Counted from the stretch's first letter, positions 1-10,113 are shown. The stretch is DNA of 44,272 nucleotides from UBA11710 sp049287025 (GCA_049287025.1 JBAQFA010000006.1:1-44272), one strand, 5' to 3'. Numbers and translations are program-made. Notes: a model not told the origin generated them from the letters alone.

Positions 1-19
1 CTGTGAATCTAGTGAAAAT

Positions 20-352
20 ATGAATAACGTAAGTACCGTGACTTCTTCGGATATAAATTCAGCTTTGGTAGAAGATATTGGTGTAGATGGAATTATTAGT
101 GCGGTTGGAGCTAGTCAATTAAGCCAGGACACTGAATCAGCCGAGTATCAAGAGGTTAATGACATTTTGAGTAATCCAGAAAAGATAAGAGGTCTATTGG
201 TTTCTCAGGGTGGTATGACAGTGTCAGAAGCTGCCCAAATACCTGATGACAAATTATTACAATTGGCCAAAGAGCTCTGGGCCGAACAATTAAATCAAGC
301 TAGTGTAATAGTAGGAAACGAGGTAGATGAATCTACTACAACTACAAATTAA
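20..352 (+). CDS. Hypothetical small protein upstream of the cysteine-rich giant
   Basis: A 110-residue acidic, Ser/Thr-rich protein with no signal peptide, membrane segment or recognisable motif. The middle part (about residues 40-95) looks helical and includes the segment SEAAQIPDDKLLQLAKELW; the C-terminus is a run of Thr. It ends four bases before the start codon of the giant secreted protein, so the two are almost certainly co-transcribed, and it probably belongs to the transport locus that follows. The window begins 19 bases upstream of the ATG, so promoter and operon start cannot be seen. Function unknown; I do not recognise the family. Confidence 0.7.
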   Translation: MNNVSTVTSSDINSALVEDIGVDGIISAVGASQLSQDTESAEYQEVNDILSNPEKIRGLLVSQGGMTVSEAAQIPDDKLLQLAKELWAEQLNQASVIVGNEVDESTTTTN

Positions 353-356
353 AATT

Positions 357-3300
357 ATGTTTCATTTTTTTACTAAAAAAAATAAATTTACAAACACAGT
401 CTGGTTTTTTGTATTTTTCATATTTGTTTTTGTCAATATTTTTTTACTCCCATCTGCAACACTTGGTCAGGTGGGCGGACCGGTTACGATAGCTGAAGAT
501 ATTCCAAGAGTAAGAGCTGAAGTAAAAACCAGTTTAGGTAATACTTTGTACGCCAGTGCTCTTGGCGCTTTGGTACAGGGTGCATCTTATTTTGCGCGTA
601 AAGTGGCTTATGATTTGGCCGTGGCTGTAGCTACAGCGGGCAAGGGTCAAACACCATTAATTTTTACTGATCCTTTTGGAGCCTATCTGACTGATGTGGC
701 CGATGGGGCAGTGGGTACTGCTTTGGAACAATTGGGTACACCTTTTGGTTTAAATCTTTGTCAAACTCCAGACGTAAAAGTTGGACTGTTTATCCAAGTA
801 GGTTTGCGGAGTATTTATGATTTGGAAAATGCCAGTGGTAATGGCAAATCTGGTCCACAGCCCAGCTGTACTTTTTCTCAATTTAGAAATGCTTGGAGTA
901 AAGATGCGTTTGAACAAAAATATGGTAGTAATGCCAGAGAAGTAATGGGAGAAGTTTTTTCCGCTGGTTTTAGTACCGAAGAAACAGATTTGGGAATTGC
1001 TCTGGGAGCAATGGCCAAAGTTGACCGTCTAAAAGCTCAGGCCGTAGAAGGTGCCAAAGCTACTCGTGAAGAAGGTGGTGGTTATAAAGGTATAACTAGT
1101 TTGATTTCGGGTGATATCAAGACACCAAGTGATGTAATAAGAGAAGAGACCAAGAGATTAACAACCAAAGAAAAAACAGGATTGGACATGAATCAGATCT
1201 CTGGCGTATATGGTGCTGGAGCCAAAGAAATTTTACCCATGGCTGCTAAAGTATTTTTAAATACTTTGACAAGTAAATTATTGGATAGAGTAATGACAGG
1301 TTTATTTGATACCTCCTCTGGTGGTGAAGGTGGTAGTACAGCTTGGGACAGTCTGGATAATTTTAAACTTAGTAAACAACAGGCTCAAGAAATTTTTTCT
1401 GAGTTATTAGTTTCCAAAGTAGTCCAAAATGATACTTATAACTTGATTGCGACTTTTTCTAATTGTCCAGAATCCCCACTTATTCCTGGTATATATAATT
1501 GTGTGATAGAAGAAGGTTTGCGCGATGTTTTGACCTATGCCAAAAATAATAATGAACCAGTGACTATTAGAAAAGCTATGGATGAAAACTGGCTTCATAA
1601 AAATTGGTATTTTGCGGCGCCAAGTCGAGCGGAAAATTATGATATTTCTCCGAATAGTAAATGTTTAAATGGCGCTTATTGTTATTCTAATATAAAAAAA
1701 TTAGTTAGGACAAGAATTCTTCCAATTGGGTTTGAAGTGGCGGCTCTAAATGCTGATCCTGATCAGCCAGAAATAAAATGGACATTGGAAAATGTAGTTA
1801 ATGGTTTTGATGATTGTAATTATGTGAATGGAGAAATAGTACCAGACCTACAAGGTCATCCATTTTGTCGTCTAATTGATCCAAATTGGTTGATAAAAGC
1901 ACCAGAGGTCAAATGTAATGCCATGGTATATACCAATAATCTTTCGGACAAAAATGTTGCGTTGCGCCAAACTGAATGTGTGGATATTGCCACATGTCTA
2001 AGTGAAGATCCAAATACGGGTGAGTGTGATTTTGGTCATTGTACTAGAGAAAAGAATATTTGGAAATTTAATTCTAATGTGTGTGAGGCTGAGAATGCCA
2101 CTTGTAAGACTTTTGTAAATACAGATAGTGGAGCCAAATATTCTTATTTATCTAGGACTTTGGATTATGGTGCTTGTTCAGCCGACAATGTTGGTTGTCG
2201 GGCCTTTAGTCAAGAAAAAAATGTCAGTGATGAATGGGTAAATAGTAATGATGTAGATGCTGATTGGTCACTAAAGCGAATTGGAAGAAATCAAGTATTG
2301 TATTTTAATAGCAGTGTAGAAATGTGTTCTGATGCTGATAATGGCTGTAATGCTTTTTATTCAGCAGTTTTTGATGCGAGTACCAATAGTTATTTAAATT
2401 CTTATGAAAAGGATAATTTAGTTTATCTAAAAAAAGCGCCAGATTATCTTGGTTGTTATGACACTGAGGAGTCTACACCAGAAGTAATTGATTGGCCAGA
2501 GACAATTACCGAGATTGGAGCCATACCACAAAGTGAACAATGCAAAAATTTTTCTCAGGTATGTTTGGAAGAGGAAGTGGGTTGTCGTTTGTATGAACCA
2601 ATGAGCAATCCCAATCTGACTGCTATACCAGGGATTATTGGTGAAAATTCTTGTGATAGAACTTGTGAAGGTTATCAAACCTATCGTCAAGAAGCTTCTA
2701 GTTTTGAAACGACTAAATATCCAACATATTTTATACCAGACAATGCGCAGTCTTGTCAGCCAGAGGACAAAGGTTGTGATGAATTTACCAATTTGGAAGT
2801 CCAGACTGGTGGCGGAGAAAAAATTGAAAGATATAAAGAATTGCGTTATTGTGAACGCCCAACAGCTGATAATGAAGGAACTTTTTATTCTTGGCAGGGT
2901 TCAGAAACCGAAGGCTATGTTTTGAAAGTTCATAATTTATTAAAAGTAGACACCAATGATAGTATTTATTTACAAGAAATTGAGAGTAATTTAAATTTTC
3001 TTGTTAATACTAGTTTTCCAGTTGGTTCACCAGTTTATTCGGTTGACAGTGTGGATAATCTAAATAAATATTACAATGATTGCAATGAAACTAATTATAA
3101 TAATTTGATAAATAATCAAGTTAATCCCGCCAATGAAGATTGTCGAGCTCTGTATGATAGAGAAGGCAAGATTTTTTATCGCTTGCTTACCAATGTTGCC
3201 CTAGTTTCACCCAATTGCCATCCTTTGCGCAAGACAGACACCAACTTGTACTCAGATGAAAATATTAGTACCTCTAGCACTTGTGCTAATAAAGGTGGAC

Positions 3301-6300
3301 AATGGGTAGATGTTGCGAGTGATAATATTTCCGATGAAGTTTGTCAGCGTTGTGCTGGTGGAGGAGTTTATCAAAATGGTTCATGTATTTATTGGGCCAT
3401 GACCGGTGTAGGACAATCACAAACTTGTTCAGCCGCTGCTGTTGGGTGTCGAGAATATACAGGTAATAATGCTAGTAATGTAAGAATTATTTTGTCAGCT
3501 GATTTTGAACCCACTTCTGATGGAGCGAATGGTATGACCGGAGCTTTGTCTGGTTGGTCTGGTGTGCCCGGATCGAGCGTATCCATTTCTTCCGAAGCTT
3601 TGCAACTTGGTTTACATTCTCTCAAATCAACTGGTACCAGAGTAATAAATATTGTGACTAGTACTTTGTTAGCCAAAGATGATTTTTATGAATTAAGTTT
3701 TTGGGCACGGGGAAAAACGCAAAAATTAGATATCTTTTTTGAACAAGGTATTACTGAAGTGGGCAAATTTACTTTCAATAATTTGACTAATAATCAAGCA
3801 ATGGTTGATATTGGTGATACTTGGCAAAAATATAAATTAGGACCAATTCAATTTACTGGTACAGAAGGTACCAATGCCAAATTAGTTTTTGAAAATCATG
3901 CTGGAGCTGGTGTGGTAGGTCAATATTATTTGGACAAAGTAGAATTGACCCGAGTAATTGATTCAATTTATAAAATAAAAAATTCTTGGCAAACGCCAGT
4001 CGAATATCCAGCTGATGGCGGACGAATGGTAATGGCCGATGTGCCTTTGCTTTGCGATGCCAATCCGTTAGACATCTATCCTGGAGCAGCTTTGGGTTGT
4101 GAGGCTTATAAAAATAGTGATGAGAATAAGGTTGAATTTTTAACTGGTTTTGAAAGTCTATGTCGGCCAGAAGCTGTCGGTTGTTCAGCTCTGTATGATA
4201 CTTATAATACGCCAAATATTTCTGGCGCAGTGGCTTATAATGTCAAATGTCAATTACCAAATCAAATTTTTGCTACTCAGGTCTGTTATTTACCAAACAG
4301 TCTAGGCAATTGTTCGGTCTTACCCGGTACAGATCATTGTTATGTGGATATGGTAAATTTGCCTGGTGGCTATAGTTTGCCCGCAGCCAATATTTCTACT
4401 TCTACTATCATGATACCAGCCGATACCCCCAGTGATTCGCCAATCTTTTTGACTAATTACAAAGATTATCGTTGTACATCGGCAAAAAATATTGGTTGCT
4501 CTTATTTTGGTGCCGAAGTTAGATCTTTACCTGGAGAAAATGATAATAAGTTTAGTTTTATGGAAGGTTGGTATATAAATGATCCGGCTCTTTATCTAGC
4601 CCAAGGAACAAAACGAGGTATTCTGTGTCGCGATGATTTGGTTGGTTGTCAGGAATATACCGAGGGTAGTAATAAACATTATTTTAGAGATCCAGTTTTG
4701 ACTGGCAATCAGCTTTGCAAATATGATCCGGCTCACAGCCCAAATGCTGGTTGGTATTTGGAAGGTGTTGGTAAATGTAGTAATAGCCCGGCTACTAACG
4801 TCATATATTGTAGCAAAGATAATGATTGTGATAGTGGAAGTACTTGTATTGAACAGGGTTCTCAACCATGTTACTCTAGTTATTATTTGAATGATGGCAC
4901 TTTTGGTATATATTCCAATGGAACAGAACAGTACAAAGGTATGGTAGGTATTTGTCCTAGCACGGAAAGTGGTTGTACTGAGTTTGTAGATCCAAGTGAC
5001 AATACTGAATATGCTTATCCTTTGGGCAAACCATATTATGTAATCAATAATGACAAGTTAACAGGTAGGGCTGCTGAAGATTGTGGTGGCAAAGTTAGTC
5101 AAAAAGAAGGCTGTATATTATTCAATAAAACCGATGATCCAAAAATACAATTTGATTCGGCAGCGACTTACAAAAAAAGTGAAAACAATATTCCTAAGTT
5201 TGGCAAGGTAGATCCAGAAAGAGTGGGTGATTTGGATACCAATATAATTTTGAAAGTTGATCGGGATCGAGAATGTGCCGAGTGGCTCTCTTGTCGTGGT
5301 TCTCTGCCAGTGCCAGATGAAAATTCCACCAATGGTTTTAGAAATGCTTGTTATGCTTTGCAACTTTGTGATCAGGGTTCATCGGACAATTGTACTCATC
5401 AGGTAGATGTGGTGACCAATCCATATTTGGATGAAAAATTGACTTATGATAATTATGTCAAGCGCGATGTGTCCTGGACCAAGGGCAAAGAATTTAGTGG
5501 CTACTCTATATACAATCAATATTCACCCGGAGTGTTTGATTTTGTTAGCTTCACTGTCACTGGAACAGAAAAAATTGTTTATGTAGGGGCAGCCTTAAAA
5601 GATACCGAATGTGCTGGTGTGGGCGGAGAAATAACTCCGTGCGGTGAGAATGGTAAGGGCGTCTGTCAATCAGGTAAGTGTGTTATGTCTGTTCGCAATA
5701 ATCAGGTGGCATTGACAGACACTGATACAAACAAAGCAAAAAATTTGTTCATTCAAGAGTGTCGTGGCTATCCCGAAGAGACCAGTCCGTTTGACCCCAA
5801 GTTTATTATAACTGATTCCCAAAATAACACTCGAGTCAAAGATTTTGAAAAAGCCGAATTGTGTGAAGAGGGTGAAGACTGTGATTGTAATTATACCAAA
5901 GTAAAATTTGATGCTAGTGGCCTAGATGTAAAGTATTATAGTCTACATTCGCAAAATGATGTGATGAAGAAAAATGGTTTGTGTGAAGGTGGAGTTAATA
6001 ATGGTAAGGCCTGTGTCTCGGCTGATGACTGTGGAGAACTTGGGACTTGTAAAACTGTTGTGTCCAAGGATCCCCGCATTGGTTGGAGTGGTTTTTGTTT
6101 GGATCGAGATCTAAGTCACCGGGTCAATGGTCGCACGGGCAATAGTGATGAGGATTTTGCTTGTCTCACTTGGCTTCCACTAGACTATATTCCAGCCACA
6201 TTTGATATTTATTACAATGATCCAAAGAGTGGTTATGTCGCTCCAGCCGGAGCTGGTAGTCCAGGACAATATTACTGTACCAAGGCAGCGGGTATGGCGG

Positions 6301-8987
6301 ATTTGGCTTTTGGTAGTTTTGAATTTGAAGGATTGAATAGTCTTAACACATGGTATTTGCCAGTTGGTGATAAGGACGCGTATGAAGATTATTTGGATAA
6401 TACTCCTGAAGAATATTTCCCCACTTATAATGTTACTAGTAATGCTAATCAATATGATGATGATACGGCTCTTGTTGTCACGTCGTCGTATCAGTGTTCT
6501 GGTTGTATAGGGACAACGACTTTAAAAAATTTATGGTTTAAAGGTAAATATTTTCAAAATTTTGTTCATACAGTTTTAGGGTCATTACAACCGTCAATAG
6601 ACAAATTTAATTCACCTAGTTATGAATATGTTAGTCGAGTAGATATAGATCGGGGTATAAAAAGTACTAGTGCAAATTCTATAAATGAGATTAATTTTGC
6701 TTTAAATCAAGAGGGTGAAATATCAAACATTTTTACACTAGAACAGATAAACATGATAAAACAGTTGTTATTCTTGGGTAGATTGTCAATGGAAAAAGGT
6801 TATGAGTGCAGTACACCAGCGTGTCTCAGTCGTTATGAAGTGTCTGGTGTGTTATTACCACGTCCAACATCTGCACGAACGAAATCATTTGATGAGGTGG
6901 TGAATGGCACGGCAGTTGTGTCCAGCACTCCAGTAATAGCTGATGACGATACTGGTATAGTTCGTCACTATCCAACTCGTTATGAAGAATTTTTAAATAA
7001 GAATTTTTTAAATGGTGTTAGTTGGATACCCTTGTGGCCAGATGGCGGTGATACGACATTAGGAGAGAACCCCGTTTTTGGTTATTCGCATAGTATTGAT
7101 TTTAGCGCGGATTATCCCAAGGTAGGCGATAGTGATGGTAATATTGTGATGCATCGTAGCACTTATGATAATGGTTGCGCTTTTTGTAGTTGGTGGGTAT
7201 TAAAAACTGATTATCCATCAATGTCCGTTATAGAAGGACCACCATATAAGAGTACAACTAATAATCGTGCAGTTGAAGGTTATCTGTTACAGTGGTGGGG
7301 AGAAGACCCTGTGTCTGGGGACTACGCAAAAAATGAGTATATGAATTCCAATTCTTATGCTATTAATCCTCTGTTATCTGATGGTGGTGAACCAGAAGTT
7401 ACTTGTTCATCTGGCAACGATCCTAGTACAAATTGGTTGGCTATAGAGTATTTATTTGATAAAGAAACTGGGGAGTTTCTTGGCTATCGTAGCCGGTGGT
7501 GTGAAAATTCCAGTTATAGCCATGGCATTGCCTCGGCCATTTCCTGGTCAGTCCGGCCATTCTGCAGTGAGGCAACCCAAGTTTATGATAGTATCAACGT
7601 AACAGAAACAACTAACAAAGCTTTTACTGATAGAGTGTGGAATGGGTATACTGCTCGTATAGGTAGTAGTTTGAAATATACTTATGATTTACCAGCTTCA
7701 CCATTTGGTTCTGGCCGGGACAGTGGTGGCCAGACTACTCAGGCTGGATCAACCAATCCATGGTTCTTTATGACTGATGATGCCAAGAGTGTCAATGCTG
7801 GCTATGCTTATGGTTGTGATACCACACCTTTTAGTGGATTAAAAGGAACATGTTCATTGGCGCCGTATGATCTGGGTGGTACTAATGTGGCCATTCCACA
7901 AGCGAATTCTTCTTTGGTCACTATACCAGATTCAAATGGCTGGGATGAATTGAAAAAATTATTTGCCAAGAGTTTTAATGTTAGGATTTTTAATAGTAAT
8001 AGTACTGGCACTGTTTCTTGGGTAGAGACTACTGCTTTTGATGTTTCCAACACTGGTAAACCACCAAGAATTTTCCCAGTCCAAGACTCATGTGTTGGTC
8101 GCAGTTGCCAGGCTGATGTAAGTGATCTGGCTGGTGGATTTAGTGTTAATCAAATCAGTATACAGGGTCCAGATCAAAGATTATTTGGCCGAGGGTTTTT
8201 ATTGGCCAAAGCTCAGTTTTATACTTGGGCTGATTATAACCAATCACCAATTAGGCGAATTATGGTAGACTGGCGTGAAAGTGGTAACACAGGAAATGGT
8301 ACAATTGCTGGCCAATCAAGAGGTTTTTATAAAAATTATAAACCATATTGTGGTAGTGGTGTTAAGAGATGTATGCCAAATGATCCACAAAATGATGATA
8401 GAGACTTTTCTGGTATAACTTGTGAAGAAAATTCAGATTGTCCTGATGATTCAGTTTGTATGAATGATGGCCAAGACTATTTTGGCAATCAGCCTGTGGC
8501 TTGTGAGGATACTTATGTCGTGCGTACTTTCAACTATACCTGTGATGCTGATACTTACAATGGAAAATATACAAGCCATAGTAGCAATGGCGGAGCGCCT
8601 GATTATGTTTACAAAGTAAAAGAAATAGATGATGCAGACAAATTTACTTGGCTAGATAATTTTGCCAAGAGTCGCTGGTATGAATTTTTGACCAAGACCA
8701 AGGGCTTAACAGATGATGAATTGATTTGTGTTTATCAACCACGAGTGCAAGTCTTGGATAATTGGGGGTGGTGTAATGGGAGTTGCGCAACCAATTATAC
8801 TAGTCTGGGTCAAATAAATCAGAGTAATCCAGTAGAAAAAAATGGTTGTTATAATGATTTAGTTGTAACAATTACTGGGCCCAATGGAAGTATTTACAAG
8901 CAGACAAAACCACAATGTGAATTATCTAATATTGATTATATAAACCAATGGTTTAATTATAATAATATAGTAGTTGTGGCACCATAA
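357..8987 (+). CDS. Giant secreted cysteine-rich protein of the CPR type IV transport locus
   Basis: A 2876-residue protein with a basic N-terminus followed by a hydrophobic segment (about residues 14-34, ending in PSATLGQ), read as a signal peptide or membrane anchor. Start chosen at 357, because upstream in-frame codons overlap the previous gene and would put an extra stretch before the signal. From about residue 370 it is very rich in Cys. A motif of the form C-x(5)-G-C-x-x-[FYL] recurs at irregular spacing (for example near residues 605, 655, 734, 798, 1022, 1268, 1423 and 1531). About residues 1046-1198 look like a beta-sandwich of the carbohydrate-binding kind (SADFEPTSDG, ELSFWARGK, YYLDKVELTRV). 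The C-terminal third has further Cys clusters such as CEENSDCPDDSVCMNDG. Disulfide-stabilised extracytoplasmic repeats are inferred. The family is seen in CPR genomes next to VirB6/PrgI/VirB4 genes, suggesting a surface component or adhesin of the apparatus; that role is inference. Confidence 0.85.
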   Translation: MFHFFTKKNKFTNTVWFFVFFIFVFVNIFLLPSATLGQVGGPVTIAEDIPRVRAEVKTSLGNTLYASALGALVQGASYFARKVAYDLAVAVATAGKGQTPLIFTDPFGAYLTDVADGAVGTALEQLGTPFGLNLCQTPDVKVGLFIQVGLRSIYDLENASGNGKSGPQPSCTFSQFRNAWSKDAFEQKYGSNAREVMGEVFSAGFSTEETDLGIALGAMAKVDRLKAQAVEGAKATREEGGGYKGITSLISGDIKTPSDVIREETKRLTTKEKTGLDMNQISGVYGAGAKEILPMAAKVFLNTLTSKLLDRVMTGLFDTSSGGEGGSTAWDSLDNFKLSKQQAQEIFSELLVSKVVQNDTYNLIATFSNCPESPLIPGIYNCVIEEGLRDVLTYAKNNNEPVTIRKAMDENWLHKNWYFAAPSRAENYDISPNSKCLNGAYCYSNIKKLVRTRILPIGFEVAALNADPDQPEIKWTLENVVNGFDDCNYVNGEIVPDLQGHPFCRLIDPNWLIKAPEVKCNAMVYTNNLSDKNVALRQTECVDIATCLSEDPNTGECDFGHCTREKNIWKFNSNVCEAENATCKTFVNTDSGAKYSYLSRTLDYGACSADNVGCRAFSQEKNVSDEWVNSNDVDADWSLKRIGRNQVLYFNSSVEMCSDADNGCNAFYSAVFDASTNSYLNSYEKDNLVYLKKAPDYLGCYDTEESTPEVIDWPETITEIGAIPQSEQCKNFSQVCLEEEVGCRLYEPMSNPNLTAIPGIIGENSCDRTCEGYQTYRQEASSFETTKYPTYFIPDNAQSCQPEDKGCDEFTNLEVQTGGGEKIERYKELRYCERPTADNEGTFYSWQGSETEGYVLKVHNLLKVDTNDSIYLQEIESNLNFLVNTSFPVGSPVYSVDSVDNLNKYYNDCNETNYNNLINNQVNPANEDCRALYDREGKIFYRLLTNVALVSPNCHPLRKTDTNLYSDENISTSSTCANKGGQWVDVASDNISDEVCQRCAGGGVYQNGSCIYWAMTGVGQSQTCSAAAVGCREYTGNNASNVRIILSADFEPTSDGANGMTGALSGWSGVPGSSVSISSEALQLGLHSLKSTGTRVINIVTSTLLAKDDFYELSFWARGKTQKLDIFFEQGITEVGKFTFNNLTNNQAMVDIGDTWQKYKLGPIQFTGTEGTNAKLVFENHAGAGVVGQYYLDKVELTRVIDSIYKIKNSWQTPVEYPADGGRMVMADVPLLCDANPLDIYPGAALGCEAYKNSDENKVEFLTGFESLCRPEAVGCSALYDTYNTPNISGAVAYNVKCQLPNQIFATQVCYLPNSLGNCSVLPGTDHCYVDMVNLPGGYSLPAANISTSTIMIPADTPSDSPIFLTNYKDYRCTSAKNIGCSYFGAEVRSLPGENDNKFSFMEGWYINDPALYLAQGTKRGILCRDDLVGCQEYTEGSNKHYFRDPVLTGNQLCKYDPAHSPNAGWYLEGVGKCSNSPATNVIYCSKDNDCDSGSTCIEQGSQPCYSSYYLNDGTFGIYSNGTEQYKGMVGICPSTESGCTEFVDPSDNTEYAYPLGKPYYVINNDKLTGRAAEDCGGKVSQKEGCILFNKTDDPKIQFDSAATYKKSENNIPKFGKVDPERVGDLDTNIILKVDRDRECAEWLSCRGSLPVPDENSTNGFRNACYALQLCDQGSSDNCTHQVDVVTNPYLDEKLTYDNYVKRDVSWTKGKEFSGYSIYNQYSPGVFDFVSFTVTGTEKIVYVGAALKDTECAGVGGEITPCGENGKGVCQSGKCVMSVRNNQVALTDTDTNKAKNLFIQECRGYPEETSPFDPKFIITDSQNNTRVKDFEKAELCEEGEDCDCNYTKVKFDASGLDVKYYSLHSQNDVMKKNGLCEGGVNNGKACVSADDCGELGTCKTVVSKDPRIGWSGFCLDRDLSHRVNGRTGNSDEDFACLTWLPLDYIPATFDIYYNDPKSGYVAPAGAGSPGQYYCTKAAGMADLAFGSFEFEGLNSLNTWYLPVGDKDAYEDYLDNTPEEYFPTYNVTSNANQYDDDTALVVTSSYQCSGCIGTTTLKNLWFKGKYFQNFVHTVLGSLQPSIDKFNSPSYEYVSRVDIDRGIKSTSANSINEINFALNQEGEISNIFTLEQINMIKQLLFLGRLSMEKGYECSTPACLSRYEVSGVLLPRPTSARTKSFDEVVNGTAVVSSTPVIADDDTGIVRHYPTRYEEFLNKNFLNGVSWIPLWPDGGDTTLGENPVFGYSHSIDFSADYPKVGDSDGNIVMHRSTYDNGCAFCSWWVLKTDYPSMSVIEGPPYKSTTNNRAVEGYLLQWWGEDPVSGDYAKNEYMNSNSYAINPLLSDGGEPEVTCSSGNDPSTNWLAIEYLFDKETGEFLGYRSRWCENSSYSHGIASAISWSVRPFCSEATQVYDSINVTETTNKAFTDRVWNGYTARIGSSLKYTYDLPASPFGSGRDSGGQTTQAGSTNPWFFMTDDAKSVNAGYAYGCDTTPFSGLKGTCSLAPYDLGGTNVAIPQANSSLVTIPDSNGWDELKKLFAKSFNVRIFNSNSTGTVSWVETTAFDVSNTGKPPRIFPVQDSCVGRSCQADVSDLAGGFSVNQISIQGPDQRLFGRGFLLAKAQFYTWADYNQSPIRRIMVDWRESGNTGNGTIAGQSRGFYKNYKPYCGSGVKRCMPNDPQNDDRDFSGITCEENSDCPDDSVCMNDGQDYFGNQPVACEDTYVVRTFNYTCDADTYNGKYTSHSSNGGAPDYVYKVKEIDDADKFTWLDNFAKSRWYEFLTKTKGLTDDELICVYQPRVQVLDNWGWCNGSCATNYTSLGQINQSNPVEKNGCYNDLVVTITGPNGSIYKQTKPQCELSNIDYINQWFNYNNIVVVAP

Positions 8988-9021
8988 TAATGCTAATGGG
9001 CTAGTGGCGCTGGGGACTGTC

Positions 9022-9062
9022 AATATAAAACAACCGATTTTTAAGTCGGTTGTTTTATTACC
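9022..9062 (+). terminator. Intrinsic terminator of the giant-protein gene
   Basis: Hairpin AAACAACCGA/TCGGTTGTTT with an A-rich 5' side and T-rich 3' side at 9029-9057, 40 bases after the stop codon. The symmetry would let it act in both directions, including against the minus-strand gene that converges from the right. Confidence 0.8.
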
Positions 9063-9094
9063 AAAATTTTTTATTTTTAAAAAACTTTGGAAGT

Positions 9095-9123
9095 CCGTGA
9101 CGCAGGCGGGGGATGCGTCACGG
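9095..9123 (-). terminator. Terminator hairpin overlapping the stop of the GC-rich lipoprotein gene
   Basis: Nine-base-pair GC-rich stem CCGTGACGC/GCGTCACGG. The TGA stop codon of the minus-strand gene lies inside one arm. On the minus strand the stem is followed about ten bases later by a run of six T. Termination is inferred. Confidence 0.65.
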
Positions 9124-9483
9124 TTTGCACTCGATCACCAGGATGAAGGTGGGAGTGCCTTGGGGGCCGGTTGGCAGACAGTTCCAGGTGTCGGTCGCCT
9201 CGTCGCACTCTAGCGTGCAGTACCAGGCGTTGCACCAGGGGTCGTCGCCGAATTCCGGCGGGAGCGAACAGGTCTCGACGACCTCGGGGGTGGTCTCCGA
9301 CTCGAGCGAGTCGGGGTTGTCTTCGACTTCGGCCTGGGAGGCGTCGATCGAGGACGTTTCGCCGACGTAGACGTCGGCCGACTCGGTGGTGTCGGCGTAG
9401 AGGCCGTCACCGCCGTCGCTTCCACCACAGGCCGTGGTGATGGCGAAGGTCGCGAGGATGGCGAGCAGGGTGTACCATTTCAT
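9118..9483 (-). CDS. GC-rich gene for a small acidic lipoprotein
   Basis: 121 residues. The N-terminus MKWYTLLAILATFAITTAC is a lipoprotein signal peptide with Cys19 as the lipidation site, followed by a GGSDGGDG linker, an acidic Ser/Thr/Glu region and a C-terminal Cys-containing segment (residues 92-119: six Cys). A good ribosome-binding site (AGGAGA) lies eight bases before the ATG on the minus strand. Base composition and codon choice (GAC, GTC, TCG, ACC) differ sharply from the AT-rich genes on both sides. It is inserted in opposite orientation between two genes of the transport locus. Family not recognised. One of five similar GC-rich minus-strand genes in the window; acquisition from a GC-rich donor is inferred. 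Confidence 0.75.
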   Translation of the reverse strand: MKWYTLLAILATFAITTACGGSDGGDGLYADTTESADVYVGETSSIDASQAEVEDNPDSLESETTPEVVETCSLPPEFGDDPWCNAWYCTLECDEATDTWNCLPTGPQGTPTFILVIECKP

Positions 9484-9528
9484 GGTACGGTTCTCCTTTC
9501 ATGGAGACTGTGAAGGTTGTGGAACTAG

Positions 9529-9574
9529 ATCGAGCCAGGCTATAGAAGAATTTTCCTCTACACCCGGGCTCGAT
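9529..9574 (-). promoter_or_regulatory. Hairpin in the leader of the GC-rich lipoprotein gene
   Basis: Eight-base-pair stem ATCGAGCC/GGCTCGAT enclosing a 30-base loop, 46 bases upstream of the start codon at 9483 on the minus strand. It marks the right limit of the GC-rich patch; beyond it the DNA is again AT-rich. Role unknown. Confidence 0.4.
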
Positions 9575-9579
9575 ATATC

Positions 9580-10107
9580 CACTTGTTTTTTGTCTGTTTT
9601 TTACCCCGTTGTATTTTCCCCTTTGTACCTATTATTTTTCAAAGCGCAAATGATCAATTTGGTTTAAAAAATAACAAGGTGTTGGAAAGAACGAACCAAC
9701 TCATCCCCTTGTTCCCCTTCTCTTGTTAAGAGAAGGGGAGACGTACTGCAAAGTTGCAGTGTACTCCCAAGTGGATGATACTTTATAATAAACTAGACGT
9801 ACACAATACACCTAATTTACCATTTTTAGTATGCCACAAAATCGAGCAAATGTCAAGATTTGTTTGGTGGATAAAGGGTGGATAATCACTCGACCACTCG
9901 ACCACTCGACCACCACATCACTTAATTACCTAAATACTAAAACACTCGGCTTTCGGCCTAAACACTTGAACACTTAAAATCAAAATATAATAATATAAAT
10001 ACATGGGATAAAGAGTGTTTGTATGTTGGTCTGTTTAAGTGTTTTGGTGAGGAGGTGATTTGTCCCCAGTTTTGGCTTTTGTTATACAAAAAAATCTGTG
10101 AATATGG
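9580..10107. other. Gene-free AT-rich spacer with hairpins and an 8-base tandem repeat
   Basis: No credible gene. It contains two adjacent hairpins (9714-9738, CCCCTTCTC/GAGAAGGGG; 9745-9760, ACTGCA/TGCAGT). ACTCGACC occurs three times in tandem (9888-9911). An imperfect palindrome of repeated words follows (AACACTTGAACACTTAAA around 9960-9980 against TTTAAGTGTTTT around 10034-10045). A ten-base match to the anti-Shine-Dalgarno sequence lies at 10050-10059. The spacer separates the GC-rich lipoprotein gene from the VirB6-like gene. Confidence 0.5.
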
Positions 10108-10113
10108 TATAAT
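10105..10113 (+). promoter_or_regulatory. Extended -10 promoter of the VirB6-like gene
   Basis: TGGTATAAT, an extended -10 element with a perfect TATAAT, 26 bases before the start codon. The -35 region is weak, as is usual with extended -10 promoters. It would give a leader of about 20 bases and could drive the genes up to about 21.4 kb. Confidence 0.6.

Noticed and set aside
9210..9428. Other-frame reading of the GC-rich patch (Arg- and Pro-rich proteins on both strands)
   Set aside because: Open only because GC-rich DNA has few stops. The lipoprotein frame has a signal peptide, lipobox and ribosome-binding site, and the others do not.
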